Below are positions 22,671-33,669 of a DNA stretch of 64,000 bases, one piece after another (the stretch's first letter is position 1; each line of letters starts with the position of its first letter). Source of the stretch: Lantana camara (lineage: Eukaryota > Streptophyta > Magnoliopsida > Lamiales > Verbenaceae); assembly GCA_037501455.1 (NCBI GenBank), contig CM074856.1, positions 47,459,001-47,523,000 on the forward strand, written 5' to 3'. The notes beneath the pieces were generated by a model. It made no database searches, had not been told where the DNA came from, and worked only from the letters and a program-made list of their open reading frames with translations. The position numbers and the translations under genes are program-made.

Positions 22671-25368
22671 TTCAAAAGATGAATGCCAACATCCCGCTCG
22701 AACCTCTCAGGACAGCCCTCATTGGCTTTGGAGGTTCGGAGGTCGTCCCACGAGGGCAGATTCGCTTGGCCACTTCTTTCAGCCGAGCCCCGCAGCGCAA
22801 AACACTCATGGTTACCTATGAAGTGGTGGAGATTGATATTCCCTTTAACATCATAATCGGGCGTCCAGCCCTCGTTGATTTGAAAGCCATCATCTCCACC
22901 TACCACCAGAAAATCAAATTCCCCACCTCCGAGGGCGTTGGAGAAGTGTTGTGCAACGTGCGGGAGGCCTGGGAATGCTACATGTTGTCCCTCAGAAAGC
23001 CTAAGGCAGAGAAAACATTCCAAATTGAGTCCACCAAGAAATCAGTTGACTTTCTCCATTTAGATGAGGATGGTCCCTTGCGCAAGAGGGCGAAGTTGAA
23101 CAAGAAAAAGAACAAGAAGAAGGACACCAGCATCAAAGACTCCCTCGAAAATGCCCCGCCGGGGACAGTCGAAGAATCTTCCTCAGAGGGAGACGAGCGT
23201 GAGGGAGACGAGCCCCTTAATGATGGAAACTTGATAGGAATGAAGAGGGCGCTTGAACTACCTCGCCCAGAAATGAGAATCGATCCCTCATAAAAGTTCC
23301 TTACTATTGAGCTAGAGCCTGGGAACAAGGATAAAACTACTCAGATTGGGTCCAACCTCTCTGGGCCCTCACAGATCATGATGATTGACTTCCTCAGAGA
23401 GAACATTGACGTCTTTGCGTGGAAAGCATCTGACCCTACAGGGATTGACCCGAGCGTCATAGTCCACAGGCTCAATGTGGATCCATCGTTTAAGCCCATA
23501 AAACAGAAGAAACGGAATGTACATGGTTTTCGGAAGAAGGTCATCGAGGAAGAAGTTAACAAGCTTCTGGAGGCTCAGTAGATTGAGCCCATCTTATACC
23601 CCGAATGGCTATGCAACGTGGTATTGGTGCCCAAGAGCGCAAAAAAATGGCGCATGTGCAATGATTTTACTGATCTTAACAAGGCTTGTCCTAAGGATCC
23701 ATACCCGCTGTCTCGGATAGACCAGTTGGTCGAGTCGACCGCTGGATGTGAGCTCATGAGCATGATAGACGCCTTTCAAGGGTACTATCAGATCTTCATG
23801 GCTCCAGAGGACCGCCCCGAAACTTCGTTTGTCGTCCACTTGGGGGTATATTGCTTCTTAGTCATGCCTTTTGAACTAAAGAACGCGGGAGCCACATATC
23901 AGCGACTTGTCAACAGGATGTTTGAGAAGGAAATTGGAGGATCCATGGAGGTGTACGTAGACGATATGATTATCAAGAGCGTCACGGCCCACATCTGGAA
24001 GATCTCAAGCGCACATTTTCAATTCTGCGCCAGTATGGGATGAAATTGAACCCTTCAAAATGTACTTTTGGAGTACGAGGGGGAAAGTTCTTAGGCTACA
24101 TGGTCAGTCAGAGGGGAATTGAAGCCAACCCATAAAAGATCAAGGCTATATTAGAGATCCCCTCCCCTCGAAACCTCCGAGAAGTGCAAGTGTTAGTGGG
24201 AAAAATCATCTCCCTGAACAGGTTCATTTCACAGTCGGCGGACAGGAACCTCCCTTTTTTTAAAATTTTGCGGAACGCACGAAATTTCGCTTGGACTGAG
24301 GAGTGTGAAAAAGCATTGCAAGACATGAAAGCGTACCTTTCGAGCGCTCCACTCCTAACCAAACCCGTTGAGGGTAAAAGACTGTTTATGTATCTCTCCA
24401 TTTCGACCGAGGCTACGAGCGCGGTATTGATAGTTGTACGAGAGCGAAAACACTTGCCTGTTTATTATTTGAGCAAGACGTTGCAAGGAGCCGAGAAGAA
24501 ATATTTGAAAATCGAGAAATTTACGTTTGCCCTCATCAATGCATCAAGGCGTTTGAGGCCTTACTTTCAAGCACACTCAATAACGGTCCTTACTAATCAA
24601 CCCTTGAGATAAGTTTTGTCCAAACCGGACATGCTAGGAAGATTGATAAAGTGGGCTATTGAGTTGAGTCAGTTTGACCTAAGTTTCGAGCCTAGAACTG
24701 CAATACAAGCGCAGGTGGTAGCGGATTTGTTGGTTGAACGCTTCGGTTTAGAACCCGTTGTTCCCGAGAGCGAGGGGTTATGGGTCCTGCACACAGATGG
24801 TTCCTCAACCTCTCAAGGGGGAGGAGCAGGGGTATCCCTTAGAGACTCCAATGGGATTGAGTTAGACTTTGCAATCAGGTTGGATTTCCAAGTCACCAAT
24901 AAAGAGGCAGAGTATGAAGCCCTTGTACAAGGATTGAAAATTGCTTTTCAGAACGGGGGTTCCAGGATCACCGCCTATGTGGATTCTCAGTTGATTGCGA
25001 GCCAGATTGAGGAAGTCTATGAGGCTCGAGAAACCACCATGGTGCAGTACTTAAGCAAAGCCAGGGAGACCATTAGGAAGTTCAAGGAATTCCATCTACT
25101 CCAGGTACCACGAGCAGAAAACGAGCGCGCTGACGCTCTATCTAAATTTGCTTCGGCATTGGAAGGCACTTCTGAACGTTCAGTAACGTTCCTTAGAACG
25201 AAAGAACCTTTGATCAAGGAGGGAATCGCCGAAGGGATGGTTGCTATGATTGATCCGCACGAGCCATGTTGGCTTGATGACATCATCAGATTTCTTAAAG
25301 ATGGTGTTTGTCTCACTGACAAGGTAGAGGCTCGGAAAATTAGAAACAAGGCCCTCGGTTTTCAATAG
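22671..25368 (+). pseudogene. Gypsy protease end, reverse transcriptase and two RNase H domains
   Basis: The Gypsy polyprotein resumes immediately after TACGT, in the frame left at 12771. Domains: protease C-terminal half (FNIIIGRPAL), RT fingers (KWRMCNDFTDLNKACPKD), the VYVDDM catalytic box near 23951, a frameshift near 24000, connection/RNase H (FAWTEECEKAL), then a second, archaeal-type RNase H starting LHTDGSS (about 24788) with EAEYEAL, VDSQL and RADALSK acidic residues present. Stops at about 23291, 23579, 24133, 24610 and 25366. The duplicated RNase H identifies the Tat lineage. Confidence 0.9.
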
Positions 25369-25399
25369 ATTCTAAAGGAAGGCTATTCAAGAAGTCATT

Positions 25400-26500
25400 T
25401 CAAGGACCTCCGATGAGATGTCTAAGGCCCTCGCAGGAGAAGGAGACGCTCGAACTCATTCATAGTGGGAGCTGTGGGCATCACTCAGGAGGGCGTATCC
25501 TGGCTAAGAAAATTCTGAGAAGTGGGTTTTATTGGCCCACAGTTCTCCAGGACGCCATTGAATTTTCCAGAAAGTACCCTAAGTGCCAGTTCCATTCAAA
25601 TCTCCCTCAACTGCCAGCCGCTCAAATGATCCCTATAGATGTCTCCTGGCCCTTTGACCAGTGGGGAATTGACATTGTTGGCCCCTTGCCCATCGCGGTC
25701 GGACAGAAGAAGTTTATCATGTTAGCTGTTGATTATTTCACCAAATGGGCCAAGGCCGAGGCCGTAGCAAAAATAACCTTTAGGGTCGTAAGGGACTTCA
25801 TTTGGAAAAACATCATTTGCAGGTATGGCATTCCAAGGGTGCTTATTTCAGACAATGGATCTCAGTTTATAGCGGCAGACACACGAGAGTGGTGTTCAGA
25901 GTTAGGGATTAAACAGCGTTTTACCTCTGTGGGCCATCCCCAAGCCAATGGACAAGCAAAAGTTACTAACAGGGTCATCTTGCAACATCTGAAAACAATG
26001 CTAGAGAGCAAAAAGAGTGAATGGGCAGAAGAATTGCAAGGGGCACTCTGGGCTTATCGCACTACTCCACGAGCAGCCACAGGCGAAACACCTTTCGCGC
26101 TCGTATATGGGTCAGAAGCAATGATACCCGCGGAAATTGTAAGCGAATCCGCTCGTGTAGCCTATTTCGAGCCCCCGCTTAATGAAGAAAACAGGAGCCT
26201 GGAGTTGGACTTATTGGAAGAAAGAAGAGACAAGGCCTGGGCTAAAATACACAAGTATAAGGCAACCGTGGCACAACAGTACAACAAGCGTGTAAGAGAA
26301 AGGACTTTCCAGCTAGGGGACCTGGTCTTAAAGAAGGTGGAAGTATCCAAACATGTGGGGAAATAGGACCCCAACTGGGAGGGTCCATTCAAAGTTATAC
26401 AAGTCAGGGCTAACAACACTTACACCCTGGAGACACTTCAAGGTGAGCGTTTGTCTCGCCCTTGGAACGCATGTAACCTCCGGCGGTTTTATGTTTAAAA
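25400..26500 (+). pseudogene. Gypsy integrase, catalytic Glu replaced
   Basis: Integrase with the H..H-C..C zinc region (HSGSCGHHSG ... KCQFH), the core WGIDIVGPLP (first Asp) and LISDNGSQF (second Asp). The third catalytic residue, expected 36 positions after the second Asp in a GQAxVTNR context, is Lys rather than Glu. An in-frame stop at 26364-26366 cuts off the C-terminal GPFKV-type domain, which is still readable to about 26498. No chromodomain is visible. Confidence 0.88.
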
Positions 26501-26896
26501 GCTCTCTCGAAACGATGATGTAACCACCCCGTTAATGGGCTCAATGTACTTCGAATCTCAAGTAAGTAACAATGCAGTCTCTTGAATATTTCTATACTTC
26601 TGCTCTTTTAGTTGCATGAATGAATAAGACCCACGTCCCTCGTCTTTACGAGTGTGGTTGGTCACTGTTATTGCACATGGGTTACGCTTGCCAGCACTCT
26701 ACTCCACAAGGGGGGACGCCCTCATAAGGATAGACTGGTAACGCTCACAACCAACTTGATGAATCGGAAGAAAAATACAAAGGAAATCCTAGTAGGCCTT
26801 GGCCGTTGACCACAACGCCTTGCGCTCGAAAATGGGATTGCTGGCAAACTCTGAAAGTCGAACAGGCACAGTAGCGCTCGTTTAACAGCGGTGCAG

Positions 26897-27260
26897 TTAA
26901 GAAGAAATTTCACAAGTCTGGAACGAGGGCAGTCCCCCAGTAAGACCCTCGTATTTCCTCAAGACTTAGCAAAATTTCCAAGATTAAGAAGAAATTTCAC
27001 AAGTCTGGAACGAGGGCAGTCTCCCAGTAAGACCCTCGTATTTCCTCAAGACTTAGCAAAATTTCCAAGATTAAGAGGAAATTTCACAAGTCTGGAACGA
27101 GGGCAGTCTCCCAGTAAGACCCTCGTATTTTCTCAAGACTTAGCAAAAATTTCCTAAGTATGAAAGCAATAATTTACACAAGTCTTAAGGGGGGGCAAGC
27201 TCACAATAAGACCCTCACGGTTACTCAAGACTTAGTGAAATTTTTCAAGTTTTACAAGAT
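26897..27260 (+). repeat. 87-bp tandem repeats downstream of Gypsy integrase
   Basis: Three near-identical 87-bp units start at 26897, 26984 and 27071 (TTAAGAAGAAATTTCACAAG...), followed by a degenerate fourth to about 27260. 87 is divisible by 3, so one frame stays open through all units, but no start or domain supports coding. Tandem repeats between pol and the 3' LTR are common in Tat elements. Confidence 0.9.
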
Positions 27261-27482
27261 TTAAGCAAAATCTTCTAAGTAGCAAAAGCCTATCTGAAAT
27301 ATGCAATCTTTACTAAGCATGTTACACACAATTTTATTACTACAAGATCTGTTCACAATAAGCAACAAGTAAAATTCCGCATTCAAGAAGTGGCAAAGAA
27401 CAGCATTATAAAAAGAAGGAATTTCATTTGATTGGGGTTCTTCGCCAGAAACTACAAAATAAAGGCTCAAAGGCCCATTAAC

Positions 27483-27488
27483 TTTATT
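27483..27488 (-). terminator. Poly(A) signal of the antisense gene
   Basis: AATAAA on the minus strand, about 65 bp beyond the antisense stop codon at 27553. Confidence 0.55.
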
Positions 27489-27552
27489 ACAAAAGGTGGA
27501 AGCATTGAATTGGAATAGTAAGGGTCGTAAGAAAAGCTAAAGGGGAGGAGCC

Positions 27553-30448
27553 TTAGGCCGCAGGAGCCACATCTTCATCCAAGATCACCAAAATGTTCTG
27601 GGCCACGGGTCCATAGATGGGGCCTTCCGGCTCTTGGTGCTGGGCAGCTTGATGCTCAGGCTCGTTGTCTGCAGGCACTTGAGGATCGTTGGGCTCGTTG
27701 GCATTGGAGGCAGGAACATTGGCATCCTCAGCGGCCGGAACAAGGGCATTTTCCATAGCAGGCGCTTGGGGCTCATTTTCAGAAGGATCATTTTGTGCGG
27801 CTTGGGAAGCATCTCCTACAGGATGGGCTTCCATGTACTCATCCTGGATAAGCTTGACCAGGAATTCATACTCCGGTTCAGAGATATGGTCCGCTGGATC
27901 GTCACGTTCGTCATCATCCTCCTCACAACGCTCATTAAACATGAGCCCCATGTCCTCTGCCCCGCGAATAGGCGGATCCGTCAGCCCTTTATGGATGCCT
28001 TGCTCGATGGCTAAGTTGAAGGCCTTTTGAGCCTCATCCAAGCAGTGCAAGGATGCTGCAAAGTTGAAGGCTTTGGAATGACAGAATTTGATGAGAGCCT
28101 CCTTGTTTGCTCGAGCGAGACTCTGGGGCCACTGGTTCATGGTGTCGGTGAATTTTCTTTCTGCCTCCAGAGCCCTCGTTTTCCAGTCTTCACGCTCGGC
28201 TTCGAGCTTTTTATAGCCCTCACTGAGTTGGGCCAACTTGTTGCTCAAGCTGCTCCGAACGCTCTCCACGCCCGCAAAGTCATCCTTCAGCTTCTTCATT
28301 TCCTCCTCTGCCTTCTTGTATACCTCCTTGAGGGAAGTATAATTAGCCTTCTCCGTGTCCAGCTCCACCTGGATTTGGGCAAGGTAGTTCGCGAGCGCCA
28401 TTTTCTTATACTTGGCCTTGCGATCAGCATAAACGGAGGCGCGTATTTGGATGTTCTTGGCCCTCGGGAGCACTTGCTGCACGGGCTCAAAAGAATGAAA
28501 GTGTTAGTGAAAATATGGGAAAGTAATACCTACCAGAGATAATGAAATTGCAAGGGAATGAGAACTTACAGAGATTAAAGCGTGCACCATATCATAGGCC
28601 ACCGTCTCTACGGACTCAGTGTACAAATGCCAGTGGTCCGCGGTAAATTGGGCCTTTTCGAATAAGTTCTCGCTGACAGTCTGAGCGAGCGTCCTGGGCC
28701 TCAGCAGAAATGCACCCCCATCCGTAGAGCCGGAGAAGTTCCTGGCGAACTTCCACAGATGTTCTTCCTCTGAAGAGGAAGTCTCTCCACTGCCCTTGGG
28801 ACCTTCAACTACTTGCTTTCCTTTGCCCGTTATTGCGAGGGTGCCGGGCATCCTCTGACTCTTACGGGATGACCGTTCAACGCTCGATTGAGCCTCATCT
28901 ATCACCACGTTGGCTGGGGGCCTCGCTTGGTTAGCATCACGAGGGTCGGCCACCCTCGAATCTATCGGAGGAAGTGGCCGCACCACTACTCTGTTCTCTA
29001 CATTGGTCGCTCGGCTATCCCCTCGGCCTCGTTGAGTTTGAGCGCCAGGAGCCGAACTCGAGCTGGCGCCATGCTGGCCAACACGAGCGTCCCCTCTTCC
29101 CGCTCCACGGCCTCGGGGACGTTGTTGTTCCTCTTGTTGGGCCTGGCGCCTGTTGGCATTTGCGAACCTGGCAGCGTGTCTAATTCCTCCAGCCATTTCC
29201 AAGATTGTTGCTCCTGCAAAGAAGGCAAAAACGAGGGTCTGAAACCCTTAGACAAATTTTGCAGAATGCAAGTTACAAATACAAAGGGACAGTTAGTATT
29301 CCTATCTACAAGTTAGGCCCTAAGAATCTAACCATCTCTCTCCATATCGCGAGCGGGAGGGTTATCAAGATAATGCGGGTCATTTGTGAGACCACAGAGG
29401 AACATAAGCTCCGCATTGTCTATCCAGTCCTTGGCACGAATCAAATGGCCTTCGTCCCTCAATGCCTCCACCAAACTCTTGGCCCAATCCTTTGGAAAGG
29501 AGGGTTCCAGGCGATTCTTTACAAGTGAACCCTTCCCATGCGAGATCCAATCTGATGACACCCCAAAACCTTCCTCCGTGGGGGCCTTAACAAAGATGAA
29601 TTTTTCCTTCCAGTTTGGACCGTAAGTGCTGGAGGGAGAGTTGACTAACTTCAAATGGGCCTTCGCTTGAATATAGTAGAAGAAGCCCGCTTCAGGTGAT
29701 GAGCGTGGCGAGCTGACCACTTGGAGAAGAGCGTTAAAGTTCCGCAGGTAGGGCTCGTAACCAACATATCTCATGAGTATCACAAAGCTCATTAACAATG
29801 CGAGACCGTTGGGCACGATTTGTGAGGGACAGAGGCCCAGATCGTTCAGAATGTGAGCCACGGGGAGTGGAATTGGGAATCTCAAGCCCCCAGAGCTGAT
29901 CGCATCAATATAAACCGCCATCTCACCGGGCGGTTGGCGCGCTCGTGGTTAGCGGGGATTCTCCATTGGAAACGCTCATCCCAATAAATGGGGGCCATGG
30001 CAGACTTTATCTCCCCCAAGGTTATTGTGCTGGGAGTTTCATCAGGGGTGCGGTCGATCGCTTGCATACCCGAGCCATCACCCTTGTTGGGCCCTTTGGC
30101 TTTCTTGGTCTTACTAGTTCTTTTGCCCTTTCCCTTGTCACGGGCTCTTTCAGAGGGCCCCGCTATTTCCTCGGCTTCCGGTGCCGGAGCTGCGATTGCC
30201 ACTATCACAGTATGGCGGTGAGGGTGAGTCGCACTCTCGGTTATCGGGAGAGTCACCCCCTGCCTCTCCGCCTCCATCACTAAGTTCATCTCTTCAAAGA
30301 TGTGTTCCACCCCATCTGGGTTTCTCTCATCCATGGCCATCACGGCCGCGCCCAACTCTTCGTCTCTAGGGGAATCCGGAGGAGATAAATTATGGACGGC
30401 CATCTCTTCAACTTCACGGGCAAATTCCTCTACGTGATGTTCGGCCAT
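27553..30448 (-). CDS. Antisense spliced gene of the Gypsy element (PF04195-like domain plus coiled coil)
   Basis: Oppositely oriented to the element. Exons: 30448-29333, 29213-28570, 28476-27553; introns 29332-29214 (GTTAGA...TTTGCAG) and 28569-28477 (GTAAGT...GTGCAG). Reading phases match across both junctions. One frameshift or one-base indel near 29950 separates the first 165 codons from the rest; spliced length is about 890 codons if bridged. The N-terminal region is acidic, then lysine-rich. Next is a segment with GEMAVYIDAISSGGLRFP and PNGLALLMSFVIL, which resembles the plant 'putative gypsy type transposon' family. An Arg/Gly-rich linker follows, then a long coiled coil (AEEEMKKLKDDFAGV...) and an acidic, proline-rich tail. 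Antisense genes of this type are known in Tat elements (Grande gene23, Retand); their function is unknown. Much less damaged than the sense gag-pol. Confidence 0.78.
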
Positions 30449-30736
30449 AGCGATGTTGGAGTTTGAAAGGGATTTGGGAATTTTTTCTGGGAAACGTTAT
30501 ATATCTAAAGAGATTCGAGATTTCTGGAGAGTAGAAGCCTAAGGAATCGCGGAATCCTAAATATGATTCTAAGGTTAGAAAAGTTATAGAGTTTCACCGG
30601 AGATTACCTTGAGATTTCTGAGAAAGCTTGAAGGAAGATTTGGGATGCTCTGAAACTGGAATACAAAGAGTTTTTCTGCTAAAGGATGCTTTGAGGATTT
30701 GTTCGCGTAAAAGATGGAATGGATGCAGAATCCCTC

Positions 30737-30743
30737 ATTTATA
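30737..30743 (-). promoter_or_regulatory. TATA box of the antisense gene
   Basis: CCCTATAAATGAGG on the minus strand, about 290 bp upstream of the antisense ATG at 30448. Position and sequence fit a pol II core promoter inside the element, facing away from the 3' LTR. Confidence 0.6.
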
Positions 30744-31061
30744 GGGATGGGAGTTGGTACGGTTTCTGGCAAAAATTCAAAATTATAATCATTTTCCGCC
30801 TAGGAAACCGTTCACTTTACTGAACCGTCACGTACTTCCCTAGACCCACGCGCATCGGCATTTAATGCTCAGACGCTCCAAGTGGTCAGAAGAAAGTACA
30901 GCATTTAATGCTAAAACGTTACAAGCGGTCAGACGAAAGGACCGCATTAATGGCGAGATCAGAAAGATAATTGCTCAATACGCTAAGCCTCATACGAGCG
31001 ACACGCACGATGGATGACGTTGGATAAAATTCTGCAGCCCTTATCACTAAGGGCTACCGAA

Positions 31062-31075
31062 TTGGGGGGGCAAAA
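31062..31075 (+). promoter_or_regulatory. Gypsy polypurine tract
   Basis: TTGGGGGGGCAAAA directly before the 3' LTR start TGATGG at 31076. Confidence 0.85.
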
Positions 31076-31905
31076 TGATGGGGGCAAAATACGCTCGTCC
31101 CACGTTTGGACACGTGGCACCTCAAAGATGACGATACCTGTTCTGCGATTACGGTAGTCATGCACGAGCGCTGAAACCTTCAAAGCGCCCGCTTTCTTCA
31201 AAGACACACGTCAACTCTGTCACATATACACATGGTCAACGTTACCGTTCTCTCATGAGCGTCATTCCTACTATATGGCCAACGTTCCAATTTTATCAAG
31301 GGGGGCCCCTCTTCGAGCGCTACATTCCCTCAGGGAGGCTTCCACTTCAACTCTTTACACAAGCCTGGCCCTCATCCCCTAGCGAATTTCTTAGCCTCCA
31401 AGGCTTTTGGTTGTCACGAGCGCCCTCTTTGGCCCTCGTTACCAACCTCCCAAACGGCTCTCTGACACACCGTACATGCCCGCACACCTACCACTGTTGC
31501 CAACACTAACTTTCAGCAGCTTTTGCAGAAGATTCCTCCTAGGTTTCTCTCTCACAGCGCCACGTGTTAGGGCAACATTCGGTCAGGACCACATGCGGCA
31601 AATGACCAAAGGGTCCCTAACCCTCAACTATAAATGGGAGTCTTCACCTCCTTCACTGTAAGCAACCTCCATTACTGCAATTCATACTTAGCTTACCTTT
31701 TCTCTTTCAGATCATCATCTGACTTGAGCGTCGGAGAGCCAAACTGGGCACCACCCCCAGTTCTCCCAGCTTGGCCTTCTGACTTTGTCTGTGTGTTTGT
31801 CCTAGCAGGTAGAATCCCTATCTTTTCCAGCGAACTTCGACTGGCTTCCCCCTCCTAAACAAATTCTAAAGTGATCGGACTTTGTACCATATTCAGAACC
31901 CATCA
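31076..31905 (+). repeat. Gypsy 3' LTR
   Basis: 830 bp, TGATGGGGGC to AACCCATCA, followed by the target duplication GATAT (31906-31910). Partner of 9514-10344. Confidence 0.95.
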
Positions 31906-32202
31906 GATATATAGATAAATCCTTTTAAAATTTTATTTTAAGGTAAATAAAACACTACCCAAAAAAGAAAAGTAAACAATATATTATTTAAACCAACCTA
32001 ATGTTTACTAGCTAGGTTGCATTGCTAGGGCAATGTCCATCCTAAAAAGTGAAGCAAACTCCTTAGACTGTGTTTACATCTTTACTAACTGAGAGTTTGG
32101 AGTTTTTATCTCATTTTCTTAGTTTAATTTCTTAATGTAAAAACCTAAGAAACTCGTACAAGCCTGAGTGATTTGAAGGATTTGGGCATTACTAGCAGAC
32201 AT

Positions 32203-32792
32203 GAGGATTTTTCAAAAATAATATTTAATTTTATTCGAATACATAAAGTATTATAGAAAAGAAAACGGGTTAAGATTTTGGCATAAAACACCACATGTTG
32301 TGGCGTTTTAGGGTATTTTTTATAATTATTTTAACGGGGACGCCAAATTCATTTTTTATTATTTTTTTAACTCGGTTGCCACAAGCTATGGCGTTTAATG
32401 ATTTTTATTTTTTTTTAAGAGTGGCAACCCAGATAAAAAAATGTTTTTTTTTATAATATTATATTAGCGGGTGCCAGAATATCTGGCAATCGAATTAAAA
32501 TTTTTATTTTTTTTTACAATTTGAGTAAGTTGGCAACCCTTAATAATTTTTATTAATTTTTTTTTTTTAAATTCTACAATTATTGTCACTCACTTTTTCG
32601 CATCGGATCCCCTACAATGTACGGTAACTTTGAAATTTTGTAAATGGATGTGACAATACACTGAAAAATGGACGATGGCATTTGATGAAGGACAATGTAC
32701 AATGGCATTTTATACCAAAGTCTTAACCCGTTTTTTTTCCATAACAATTTATGAATTCGAATAAAATTAAATATTATTTTTGAAAATTCCTC
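32203..32792. mobile_element. Mutator-type MITE with about 90-bp terminal inverted repeats
   Basis: 590 bp, starting GAGGATTTTTCAAAAATAA and ending in the inverse GAAAATTCCTC. The inverted repeats extend about 90 bp, through CGGGTTAAG on the left and CTTAACCCG on the right. It is flanked by a perfect 10-bp direct repeat TAGCAGACAT (32193-32202 and 32793-32802). Long inverted repeats plus a 9-10-bp duplication fit Mutator-like elements. There is no coding region. Confidence 0.85.
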
Positions 32793-32867
32793 TAGCAGAC
32801 ATGAAATTTTGGCATGCCCCGATAGCATGATTTTTAACATGCCATGTGAAATTATTATACATCCCAA

Positions 32868-33010
32868 GGAGCAGTTGGTTTAAGTGGAAAAGAGTTTGAG
32901 TTTACTTAATCAAAGTCTCGAGTTCGAGTCTTGTGATCCCCGTATAAACGTTTTCAATACCTTGAGAAATTAATCTTTCACTCAATTAGGTGGAGACACT
33001 CTAGGTGAAC
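32868..33010 (+). repeat. SINE-like element, copy 2
   Basis: Best-preserved head of the family: an A-box-like TGGTTTAAGTGG at 32876-32887 and a B-box-like AGTTCGAGTCT at about 32921-32931, spaced as in a tRNA, then the conserved tail CTTTCACTCAATTAGGTGG. Related copies are at 8746-8900 and 51912-52075. Confidence 0.55.
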
Positions 33011-33125
33011 CAAAAAATTAATGTCATTAGTTAAATTTTTATTAAGTCTGGAAGTAAAATTAGATTATATTAGGAAAAGATAACAAGAGGGATCATTAAT
33101 TGTGGTTTTTTCAAATTCAAATTCA

Positions 33126-33152
33126 AATAATAATAATAATAATAATAATAAA
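33126..33152. repeat. (TAA)n microsatellite
   Basis: About nine TAA/AAT units at the end of the spacer upstream of P450 copy 2. The remaining spacer to 33669 is AT-rich with nothing recognised. Confidence 0.9.
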
Positions 33153-33669
33153 TGTGGTTTTTGATATTTCCTTTTCTAGGATCATTTTTCCTTGTGTTTA
33201 GTTCAATAAATACATTCCAATTTAATTTAATGCTGAGTTGTAAATTAAAAGTACGTTTCGAATATCTTCTATTTAATATTTTTTTATTAATTTTGTTTTT
33301 CTTAATTTATTTGTATTTCTTTCTCTAGGAATGTTAATTCTAATTCTTATTTTGGTATTCCGAAATTAAAAACTATAATATTATAATCAATATTAAGGGC
33401 CATTTATATTTAAACCCCAAATGAATTTTTAATTAGGAATTTTTAGTACATTAAAAATACATTATGAAAGATAAGTTTAAAGTTTCTATCAAACATTATT
33501 ACAAAGAAAACTCCCCTTTTCGCCTCAAAAATAATTGAAAGTGAACCGAAGTTATTGACACTTAGAGTGGCTACACTAACATATAATTCATGACTTTCAA
33601 GATCTTTTTGCCAAAGTAAACAAGGCCTTAGGCTATAGCCACAACACTTACCATCAACACTCTGCCAAA

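Larger units (their letters stand above)
9509..31910 (+). mobile_element. Tat-lineage Gypsy retrotransposon with nested Copia
   Basis: The full element runs from 9514 to 31905, flanked by the perfect 5-bp target duplication GATAT (9509-9513 and 31906-31910). It has two LTRs of 831 and 830 bp, a primer site, gag, protease, reverse transcriptase, RNase H, a second archaeal-type RNase H, integrase, an 87-bp repeat array, an antisense gene and a polypurine tract. The second RNase H and the antisense gene are hallmarks of the Tat lineage (Ogre/Retand/Grande relatives). A Copia element occupies 12767-22670. Without it the element would be about 12.5 kb. About twenty substitutions separate the two LTRs by eye, mostly C-to-T or G-to-A, so it is not very recent. 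The sense polyprotein is broken in many places. Confidence 0.93.

Noticed and set aside
26891..27157. 88-codon frame with three RNFTSLERGQSPSKTLV units
   Set aside because: Translation of the 87-bp tandem repeat; no fourth intact unit, no stop-start context, in the element's non-coding region.
27634..28542. Plus-strand open frames opposite the antisense gene
   Set aside because: Shadows of the coiled-coil coding strand; no motifs, and the splice sites lie on the minus strand.
30181..30369. Plus-strand proline/serine-rich frame
   Set aside because: Shadow of the acidic first exon of the antisense gene.
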